Shown here one piece after another: positions 9,126 through 15,246 of a DNA stretch of 64,000 nt (position 1 is the first letter of the stretch; every line of letters starts with the position of its first letter). Origin of the DNA: Candidatus Thiodiazotropha sp. (ex Epidulcina cf. delphinae) (GTDB lineage: Bacteria; Pseudomonadota; Gammaproteobacteria; Chromatiales; Chromatiaceae); NCBI GenBank assembly GCA_025656455.1, contig JAHXHS010000014.1, positions 47,177-111,176 of the forward strand, in the 5' to 3' direction. A model generated the notes under the pieces. That model worked only from the letters and a program-made list of their open reading frames with translations. It did not search any database and was not told the DNA's origin. The translations under genes and the position numbers were made by a program.

Positions 9126-10184
9126 TTATCCGCCGGTGACATTCATGTGGCGAAACAGCACCGGTTGGGCGGTGATATCGAACGCATGCCCTTTGGGTTT
9201 GATCTGCATGGCCTGGAGGATGGCTTGGCGTAGCGGTTCATCATCCAGGGGGTTGGCGCGCACCACCCGGCGCAGATCCTTGGCGTGCTCTTGGCCGAGA
9301 CAGAGCAGCAGCCTGCCCTCGGCGGTGAGACGCACCCGGTTGCAGTGCTCGCAGAAGTTGTGGCTATGGGGTGAGATGAAACCGACCCGGGTGTCGCTGT
9401 CGTTGATGCGGTAGTAGCGCGCCGGGCCGCCGGTGGTCTCGGTAGTGGGCAGCAGGGCATAGTGGCGTTGCAGGTCGTGGAGCACTTGATGGCTTGAGTA
9501 GAAGACCTCGGCGCGATCGTGATCGCCGATCACTCCGAGGGGCATCTCCTCGATGAAGCTGATATCCATGCCGCGGCTCTCGGCAAAGGCCACCAGTTGC
9601 GGGATCTCATCATGGTTGCGGTTTTTCAGGATCACTGCGTTGATCTTGACTCGCTGAAAGCCGGCTTCCAGGGCGGCGTCGATGCCGGCCAAGGTGCGGC
9701 GAATGTCGCCGGTGCGGGTGATGGCGCGAAAACGATCCGCGCGCAGGGTGTCGAGGCTGATATTGATGCGGCTGACGCCGGCCGCCTTGAGCGCTTGCGC
9801 ATGGCGCGCCAGCAGGGTGCCGTTGGTGGTCAGGGTCAGCTCGCGCAAGCCATCCAACCCGCCGAGGGATTCAAACAGCTGCATCACGCCGCGCCTTGTC
9901 AGGGGCTCCCCGCCGGTGATGCGGATCTTGCCGACCCCCATATCGACAAAGGATTTGCCCACCCGATAGAGCTCTTCCAATGTCAGTAACTGGGAACGCG
10001 GTACGAACTGCATAGCTTCCGACATGCAGTAGACGCAGCGCAGATCGCAACGGTCGGTGACTGAGATGCGCAGGTAGTCGATGCGGCGGTTGAAGCGATC
10101 GATCAAGCTTGATTGGGTGTATTGTTCGCGGCTCTCTGCTTTCACGGTCAGCGTCTCCAAGGGGATCTCTGGATCGATACGCAA
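9126..10184 (-). CDS. moaA: GTP 3',8-cyclase (radical SAM, molybdopterin synthesis)
   Basis: A 352-residue radical SAM enzyme that catalyses the first step of molybdopterin synthesis (GTP to 3',8-cyclo-GTP, the cPMP precursor). The radical SAM cluster ligands are in DRCDLRCVYC (Cys46, 50, 53). The SAM-binding GGEP is in ITGGEPLTR. The C-terminal second-cluster motif is FCEHCNRVRLT with a following LLLC. The protein ends in the conserved Gly-Gly needed for catalysis with MoaC. The start is a TTG at 10184; a GTG at 10142 with GGAG upstream is a possible alternative. It is the first gene of the moaA-fdhD-regulator unit, divergent from the formate dehydrogenase genes. Confidence 0.95.
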   Translation of the reverse strand: MRIDPEIPLETLTVKAESREQYTQSSLIDRFNRRIDYLRISVTDRCDLRCVYCMSEAMQFVPRSQLLTLEELYRVGKSFVDMGVGKIRITGGEPLTRRGVMQLFESLGGLDGLRELTLTTNGTLLARHAQALKAAGVSRINISLDTLRADRFRAITRTGDIRRTLAGIDAALEAGFQRVKINAVILKNRNHDEIPQLVAFAESRGMDISFIEEMPLGVIGDHDRAEVFYSSHQVLHDLQRHYALLPTTETTGGPARYYRINDSDTRVGFISPHSHNFCEHCNRVRLTAEGRLLLCLGQEHAKDLRRVVRANPLDDEPLRQAILQAMQIKPKGHAFDITAQPVLFRHMNVTGG

Positions 10185-10752
10185 TTACCGTACCTATTAT
10201 GAAGCTGTTAGCCGAATCACTTTGATGGAGTACTGATAAACCGGCAACCAAACGGATTCACTTTTTGTCCCCTCTCCCTCCGGGCTGACTATGAGATACA
10301 CGGGAGACGGCTATTGTTGCGCCATTGCCTATACGCGATGTTTGACTCGCCAAGCCACTGTTTTAACCTCGTCGTTCCGGCAAACTCGTCATTCCGGCGG
10401 ATGCCGGAATTCAGGGATTGAGGCAGGGATCCAATGATGTTCGGTAACTGCCTAACCCTATTGGCCAGTTAACGAAATAACCCCTCTACATATGGCTGGC
10501 TTCTACCTGAACCTGCAGAGTTGAGGAAAATGAAATACCCCAGCGTGTGATTTGAATAGGGGTGGCCCTGGATTCCGGCATCCGCCGGAATGACGAGGGT
10601 ATAGCGGTGGTGGGGGTAGTTCATACAAGTGGTTGTCTTCACCGTGTGGGTAATAGTCAGCCCAGAGGGAAAAGGGACTCTCCATTTGGTTGAATCAATA
10701 GTTTGGGTTGCCGGTTTAATTGATTGAAGCGGGTCCGGATTGTCGAAGCGGC
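10185..10752. repeat. Divergent intergenic region with inverted REP pair
   Basis: No supported gene. Two nearly identical 32-bp palindromic repeats in opposite orientation (10385-10416 and 10566-10597, core ATTCCGGCGGATGCCGGAAT) bracket about 150 bp, giving a composite REP/BIME-like structure. Similar palindromes recur at 7225, 27024, 35111, 41858 and 51426. The moaA promoter should lie in the first 100 bp but no clear boxes are visible. Confidence 0.6.
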
Positions 10753-10803
10753 GGGACAAGTGGTGTGAAATGTCCCACATCCGGGGAGACAGGCGGGACA
10801 TTT
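10753..10803. promoter_or_regulatory. Inverted-repeat array, candidate enhancer (UAS) for sigma-54 promoter
   Basis: A perfect inverted repeat AAATGTCCC (10768-10776) / GGGACATTT (10795-10803) is separated by 18 bp, with a third half-site GGGACA at 10753-10758. It lies about 85-130 bp upstream of the -24/-12 element at 10886, the usual distance for a bacterial enhancer-binding protein. No U-tract follows on the plus strand, so it is not a terminator. The binding protein is not in this window. Regulatory role inferred from position. Confidence 0.5.
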
Positions 10804-10885
10804 TGCCCTGTTTTTCCCAGGCTCCCTTTCCCGGACTATTTTCCCATCGCGACTGTTTTGCGATTTTTCTGCCGCTACCGCCGGT

Positions 10886-10901
10886 TGGTATGCAACTTGC
10901 G
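10886..10901 (+). promoter_or_regulatory. Sigma-54 (-24/-12) promoter candidate
   Basis: The sequence TGGTATGCAACTTGCG has GG at 10887-10888 and GC at 10899-10900, separated by exactly 10 nt. It matches the RpoN consensus TGGCAYG-N4-TTGCW at most positions. Transcription would start near 10912. This rules out the ATG at 10904 and supports the ATG at 10940 as start of the DUF3305 gene. Confidence 0.6.
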
Positions 10902-10939
10902 ATATGAGGTCATTGGATACCAGATCGGGGTGTCGAACC

Positions 10940-11470
10940 ATGACGGCAACGAGTATCAGAGAGATAGCAGCTAAAAACCCTCAGACATTCAGTGTTTCGG
11001 TGATTATGCAACAATCACCCAGCGCTTCGATCTGGCTCGATGAAAGCTGGGAGGCGGTGGGCATACTTGCCACTGCGGATGGGCATCAAAATGGCAATCA
11101 AAAAGTGGCGCTGATCCATCAGGAGGGCGGTGTTCGCCGCTATCTCTATCCCGGCTTCACCCTGCGCCTGCACGAGGACGAGTGCGAAAGCTATTACCAT
11201 AATCTGATATCGCCGCAACCGTGCTGTTATGTGGTGGCGAATCAGGACGATCAGGGCAGGCCGGAGCCTTTTCTGGTGAGCCTCAGTTTCGATGAGGCCC
11301 ATGCCTATCTCGAGGGTGACGAGACGGTCTACGCAGTGCCGGTGCCGGCGGAACTCTACCGTTGGACCGAGGCCTTTGTGCTGGCCCGCTACGTCCCGCG
11401 CAAACGCACCAAACGCAAACGCGCTGACTGGAAATCGGCAGGTCAGAGGCCGGATGATCATGAAGCCTGA
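10940..11470 (+). CDS. DUF3305 protein (formate dehydrogenase-associated)
   Basis: A 176-residue soluble protein, first in the plus-strand formate dehydrogenase region. It contains the DUF3305 core: VSVIMQQSPS, IWLDESWEAVGIL, YLYPGFTLRLHEDECESYY, CCYVV and VPVPAELYRWTEAFVLARYV, then a basic tail. DUF3305 genes are found almost only with formate dehydrogenase maturation genes, usually beside DUF3306 and an Fe-S protein, as here. The molecular role is unknown; assembly or maturation is likely. The start at 10940 was chosen because an in-frame ATG at 10904 lies upstream of the predicted transcription start. The gene overlaps the next by 17 bp. Confidence 0.8.
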   Translation: MTATSIREIAAKNPQTFSVSVIMQQSPSASIWLDESWEAVGILATADGHQNGNQKVALIHQEGGVRRYLYPGFTLRLHEDECESYYHNLISPQPCCYVVANQDDQGRPEPFLVSLSFDEAHAYLEGDETVYAVPVPAELYRWTEAFVLARYVPRKRTKRKRADWKSAGQRPDDHEA

Positions 11471-11999
11471 GGATCCGCCAACCGAAGAGACCCTGAGTCA
11501 CGACATCTTCTACCGTCGCTGGTCTGAGCGAAAACAGGCGTCGCGCCTGCCGGTTGCGGCCGTGGATGAACCGGTTGACGCGCAACTGCCGAGCGATGCG
11601 GACATGCCCCCCCTGGAGAGCCTGGATGAGGCATCGGACTACAGCGGTTTTCTCTCCCCGAAGGTATCGGAGCCGCTCCGCCAGTTGGCGCTGAAAAAAC
11701 TCTTTCACAGCGCCGCCTTTAATATTTGCGATGAGTTGGATGACTATGCGGAGGACTTCACCCGCTTTGAAAAACTGGGCGAGGTGATGACGGCAGATCT
11801 GCGCCACCGCCTGGAGCAGGAGGCCCGTAAGCAGCGGGAGCCTGAGGGTGAAGCAGCCAATGCTCAATTAGCAGACAGCGAATCCGGGGAGACGCCTGAC
11901 AGGCAACCGGCGGATAGCGCTGCACCGCCAGAGATGGATGAGCCGGAGATCTCGGCGTCTGTCTCGCCAGACCCACCATCCGACGAGGCTGGATCATGA
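11454..11999 (+). CDS. DUF3306 protein (formate dehydrogenase-associated)
   Basis: A 181-residue acidic protein with an N-terminal core typical of DUF3306 (FYRRWSERKQ, PPLESLDEASDYSGFLSPKV, LRQLALKKLFHSAAFN, DDYAEDFTRFEKLGEVMTADLRH). A Pro/Glu/Ser-rich disordered tail follows. The start is 11454 or 11460 (Met-Ile-Met); AGAGG at 11445-11449 could serve either. The frame stays open upstream to 11292, but that part overlaps DUF3305. Its stop overlaps the next gene's ATG by 4 bp. It is presumed to act with DUF3305 in formate dehydrogenase biogenesis; the mechanism is unknown. Confidence 0.78.
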   Translation: MIMKPEDPPTEETLSHDIFYRRWSERKQASRLPVAAVDEPVDAQLPSDADMPPLESLDEASDYSGFLSPKVSEPLRQLALKKLFHSAAFNICDELDDYAEDFTRFEKLGEVMTADLRHRLEQEARKQREPEGEAANAQLADSESGETPDRQPADSAAPPEMDEPEISASVSPDPPSDEAGS

Positions 12000-13624
12000 G
12001 TGAATCGATTGAGACCATCGAGGCGGTCACCAACCGCCATGCGCGGGAACAGGCCCTGGCGGCGATGGATCGGGTCAGGGTAGAGCCGACCAGCCTGGTG
12101 AATTATCAATCCCGCGGCAGAGTCGCCGTGATCGGCGATCAACAGGCGCAGGAGATTGCGCCAAGGCTGAACGAGACCCTGAGTCCGGTCGTGATTCTGA
12201 CCGAGGGAGCGGAGGAGCCGGGCGCACCGGTGATAGCGGTGGGCGGGCGCGCAATCCGCATCGATGGCTACCTGGGCGCCTTCAGGATTCAACTCGGCGA
12301 ACCGGGGCGGTCCAATGCCGAGAGCGTGGCCGTGGATCTGATTCTCGATCTCACTCCACAACCCCTGCTGGAAAAGGGGATGAATCCCCCTGGCTACTAC
12401 CATTCGAGCTGTGACGAGGATCGCCTGTCACCGGTGCTCGACGAGGTGGCGCGGATGACCGGCGGTTTCGAGAAGCCGCGCTATTTCGACTATGACCCGG
12501 CGATCTGCGCCCACGGCCGGTCGGGCAAGACCGCCTGTACTCGCTGCATCGATGTCTGTCCCGCCGATGCAATCACCGGGTTGGCCGAGACCATTGAGGT
12601 GAACAGTTATCTCTGTCAGGGCGGCGGCGCTTGCGCCAGCGTCTGTCCCAGCGGCGCGATTCGCTATGTCTACCCTGCCGTTAAAGATACCTTGGCGAGG
12701 CTGCGCAAGCTGCTGAGCGTCTATCGGGAGAAGGGCGGCAAAGACCCGGTTCTGCTGTTTCATGCAGCGTCGGATGATCCACTCCCGCAGACGATGCGCA
12801 GTAACCATCTGCCGGTGGTGATCGAAGAGCTGGCCAGCGTCGGCCTGGATGTCTGGCTCTCCGCCTTGGCCTATGGCGCGCGGCGGTTGCTGCTGGTGGA
12901 TGGGGGCTCCATGCCGTCAAGCGTGGCGATAGGGATGCGCGAGCCGTTGCGCACAGCCCGCGAAATTGTCTCTGCGATGGGCTATCCCCCAGGGGTGATC
13001 AGACTGACCGGCAGAGAGGCGCTGGATGAAGCGGGGCAGGAGACCATGCCTGATATCGAACCGGCCGGTTTTTCCGGCATCGGCGGCAAACGGCAATCGA
13101 TCTATCTGGCCATCGATCATCTGCATGCCCAGGCGCAACGCCCCAAACCCATGGCCACCCTGACTACGGGAGCCCCATTCGGAACCGTCTATGTGGCGGC
13201 GAACGCCTGCACCCTCTGTCTCTCTTGCGTCAGCGCCTGCCCCGGCAAGGCGCTGCAGAGCGGTAGCGAAGAGATCCCCCAACTGCGTTTCATCGAGGCC
13301 AACTGCCTGCAGTGCGGCATCTGCACCCGCACCTGTCCCGAGGATGCGATCTGGATCACCCCCCGTCTGTTGTTCGATGCCGAGCGTCGCAATCGGTTGC
13401 AAACCCTGCATCAAGAGCAGCCCTTTTGCTGTACGGCCTGCGGCAAACCTTTCGCCACCCGTTCGGTGATCGACAAGATGCGCAACAAACTCAAGGGACA
13501 CTACATGTTCCAAAACGAGCGGGCGCTGAAGCGCCTCACCCTTTGCGACGCCTGCCGGGTGGTGGACATTGTGCAGGATCCCGAGGCCATCGGCGGTGGC
13601 CTGGATGGAGAGATACGCCAATAG
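11996..13624 (+). CDS. Multi-cluster 4Fe-4S ferredoxin-like protein of formate dehydrogenase region
   Basis: A 542-residue cytoplasmic polyferredoxin. Two ferredoxin-type motifs lie in the first half (CTRCIDVCP with an upstream Cys, and CQGGGACASVCP near 185-220) and two in the second half (CTLCLSCVSACP and CLQCGICTRTCP near 403-445). A CCTACGKPF site and CDACR follow. The region between (about 225-330) has a flavodoxin/HdrA-like feel (VLLFHAASDD, LLLVDGGSMPSSVAIGMREPL). Proteins of this design accompany DUF3305/DUF3306 and are annotated simply as 4Fe-4S binding. An electron-transfer or cluster-delivery role is inferred. Confidence 0.85.
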   Translation: MSESIETIEAVTNRHAREQALAAMDRVRVEPTSLVNYQSRGRVAVIGDQQAQEIAPRLNETLSPVVILTEGAEEPGAPVIAVGGRAIRIDGYLGAFRIQLGEPGRSNAESVAVDLILDLTPQPLLEKGMNPPGYYHSSCDEDRLSPVLDEVARMTGGFEKPRYFDYDPAICAHGRSGKTACTRCIDVCPADAITGLAETIEVNSYLCQGGGACASVCPSGAIRYVYPAVKDTLARLRKLLSVYREKGGKDPVLLFHAASDDPLPQTMRSNHLPVVIEELASVGLDVWLSALAYGARRLLLVDGGSMPSSVAIGMREPLRTAREIVSAMGYPPGVIRLTGREALDEAGQETMPDIEPAGFSGIGGKRQSIYLAIDHLHAQAQRPKPMATLTTGAPFGTVYVAANACTLCLSCVSACPGKALQSGSEEIPQLRFIEANCLQCGICTRTCPEDAIWITPRLLFDAERRNRLQTLHQEQPFCCTACGKPFATRSVIDKMRNKLKGHYMFQNERALKRLTLCDACRVVDIVQDPEAIGGGLDGEIRQ

Positions 13625-14292
13625 ATAGCGCCCGTTCAGGAACAACACAATGTCTCTCGCAAAGACGCGAAGATCGCAAAGTTATTGCTTAATTTGGCTC
13701 TTCCCCTATTCGGGTGGGTAAGAAAGTCATGCGCATCAACTCATATCAAGCGGGATTTGTCCGCAAATGAACGCGAATAAACGCAAATTCGCTGTGAATG
13801 GCCTCATGCTGTGGTTCCGCTAACCCGCTGGGGTCATGCGGCGATATTTCTCTCGCCAAGCATGCAAGGCCTGAAGAGGTTTTGCGGGCTTGGCGAGAGT
13901 CTCTTTTCGCCACGATTGAAAACCATCAAGGCAAGGTACAGATGGATTATTTGCATTTGCGTTAATTGGCGTTCATTCGCGGACAATCAGTTTCGTAGGG
14001 TGCGGCCCTGCCGCACCGTAACTTGAAGCCCTGGAACCCAAGGTATTGGGTCAGGGGGCCGCGAAGTGAAGAAACCCGTCATAGCAAACAGGCGCGCAAC
14101 CCAGCATGGTGCGGCAGGGCCGCACCCTACGCCCTGTTCATATCATGCGTTCCCACATAGAACATGGGAACGAGTTAAATTTGAACGCCGAGACTTGAGT
14201 TAATAAAAAGCGTTTTTCTTTCCTGGCAGGCGCTGAATAGGGCAGTGATGGGTCAATCTCAGCCTTTTTTGTCATTTCTTTGCCGGCCGGGT
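13625..14292. repeat. Intergenic nest of inverted-repeat elements
   Basis: No gene is supported although short frames are open. The stretch holds: a CTCTCGCAAAGACGCGAAG motif at 13655-13685 (half of family C); a 228-bp inverted repeat with arms 13758-13788 and 13955-13985 (GTCCGCAAATGAACGCG.. / ..CGTTCATTCGCGGAC); nested inside it a 12-bp inverted repeat CTCTCGCCAAGC/GCTTGGCGAGAG (13850-13861, 13888-13899); the 24-bp-TIR element at 13994-14131 (separate entry); and a hairpin GTTCCCAC..GTGGGAAC-like at 14148-14173 of a type widely dispersed in proteobacteria. Confidence 0.65.
13994..14131. mobile_element. 138-bp MITE-like element with perfect 24-bp TIRs
   Basis: The terminal inverted repeats at 13994-14017 and 14108-14131 (ends CGTAGGGTGCGGCC.. 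and ..GGCCGCACCCTACG) are perfect over 24 bp, and each is itself partly palindromic. The 90-bp interior has no reading frame of interest. No clear target duplication. Probably a non-autonomous element. Confidence 0.7.
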
Positions 14293-14308
14293 TGGTCCAT
14301 GGCTTGCA
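14293..14308 (+). promoter_or_regulatory. Sigma-54 (-24/-12) promoter candidate upstream of fdh structural genes
   Basis: The sequence TGGTCCATGGCTTGCA has GG at 14294-14295 and GC at 14306-14307 with 10 nt between, and a perfect TTGCA -12 element. The predicted start near 14318 leaves a leader of about 16 nt that contains the GGAGGA ribosome binding site (14321-14326) of the chaperone gene at 14334. With the similar element at 10886, both plus-strand units of the region appear RpoN-dependent. Confidence 0.55.
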
Positions 14309-14333
14309 TATCTATTACTCGGAGGAGCGTGTG

Positions 14334-14999
14334 ATGACTGATTTGAGCCAAGCTGTCCATACCGATGACCCGACCACAGGCAGTCAGTTGCCTGAGACAA
14401 GGGACAGCATTGCCCAGGGGACATTGGATGAGGAACAGCACTATCGCCTAGGCGCCTATGGCGTGTTGGCGCAACTGTTGAGGCATGCCCCTGATCAGCC
14501 GATGCTGGACCGGGTGGCGGGATTCGCCGGCGTCGAACCCTCCCGGGATGAGTTGGCGCTGGCGATGTCGATGTTGGGACTCTCCGCCTCCGACTCCCGT
14601 CCGGAAGCGGTGGACAACGAGTTTCACGACCTCTTTATCGGCATGGGACGCGGCGAACTGGTGCCTTACGGCTCCTGGTACCTCACCGGTTTTCTGATGG
14701 AAAAACCCTTGGGTCGTCTGCGCGACGACCTGGCAGGGCTGGGATTTCAACGCCAGGACGGGGTGACCGAGCCAGAGGATCACATCGCCGCGCTGTGTGA
14801 GGTGATGGCCATGCTGATCAATGACGGGATCGGTTTTCAGCAACAATCACACTTCTTCGAATCGCATATGGCTGGTTGGCTTGAGCGCTTTTTCGCCGAT
14901 CTGAGCGAGGCGAAATCAGCGGTCTTCTATCGTGCGGTGGGGCGCTTCGGCGCCTCATTCGTGGCGATGGAAAAACGTTACCTGAGTATGCCGGTATAG
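14334..14999 (+). CDS. TorD/DmsD-family molybdoenzyme chaperone
   Basis: A 221-residue all-helical cytoplasmic chaperone of the TorD family. The family motif is seen as EFHDLFIGMGRGELVPYGSWYLTG, corresponding to the E(Y/F)xxLF...P..S.Y consensus, followed by PLGRLRDDLAGLG and PEDHIAALCEVM. Such chaperones bind the TAT signal of a molybdoenzyme and hold it until cofactor is inserted. The start at 14334 (GTG at 14331 also possible) follows GGAGGA by 7 nt. Its gene is directly upstream of the short TAT protein and FdhA, its likely client. Confidence 0.9.
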   Translation: MTDLSQAVHTDDPTTGSQLPETRDSIAQGTLDEEQHYRLGAYGVLAQLLRHAPDQPMLDRVAGFAGVEPSRDELALAMSMLGLSASDSRPEAVDNEFHDLFIGMGRGELVPYGSWYLTGFLMEKPLGRLRDDLAGLGFQRQDGVTEPEDHIAALCEVMAMLINDGIGFQQQSHFFESHMAGWLERFFADLSEAKSAVFYRAVGRFGASFVAMEKRYLSMPV

Positions 15000-15021
15000 C
15001 AATCAACCCAAGGGTGCTTCC

Positions 15022-15228
15022 ATGAAAAAACGACCTGAGCAATCAGCGAATCCCAAACGTAGGGCGTTTCTGCGTGGCGCTGCCGGCGCCGGCGTCGGCG
15101 CGGCAGTGGCGGTCAGCCTTCCCGGCCTGGCTTCGACGGAAGAGACCGCCGGCGACGACTCAAAGCCTCAAAAGGGTTATCGACTGACGCCTCATATCGC
15201 GGCTTACTACAAGTCAACCGTCGGCTGA
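15022..15228 (+). CDS. Short TAT-signal protein of formate dehydrogenase region
   Basis: A 68-residue protein made almost entirely of a twin-arginine signal (KRRAFLRGAAGAGVGAAVAV, then an A-S-T cleavage-like site) and a short mature part ending in YRLTPHIAAYYKSTVG. This matches the family called formate dehydrogenase region TAT target protein, always found just before the catalytic subunit gene. It lies 18 bp before fdhA. The family is thought to assist export or assembly; no biochemical function is known. Confidence 0.88.
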   Translation: MKKRPEQSANPKRRAFLRGAAGAGVGAAVAVSLPGLASTEETAGDDSKPQKGYRLTPHIAAYYKSTVG

Positions 15229-15246
15229 GCCATTGAGGATACCTGA

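Noticed and set aside
10385..10597. Possible CRISPR-like spacing of palindromic repeats
   Set aside because: Only two repeats in opposite orientation, each a REP-type palindrome; no array periodicity and no cas genes.
10768..10803. Inverted repeat as an intrinsic terminator
   Set aside because: The loop is 18 nt, only four T follow, and no plus-strand gene lies upstream; the enhancer position relative to the -24/-12 element fits better.
13811..14026. 71-codon plus-strand frame
   Set aside because: It spans two nested inverted-repeat elements and the start of the 24-bp-TIR element; translated repeat.
14148..14173. Hairpin GTTCCCAC..GTGGGAAC as enhancer for the second sigma-54 promoter
   Set aside because: This palindrome type is a widely dispersed proteobacterial repeat, and it does not match the inverted repeat upstream of the first promoter.
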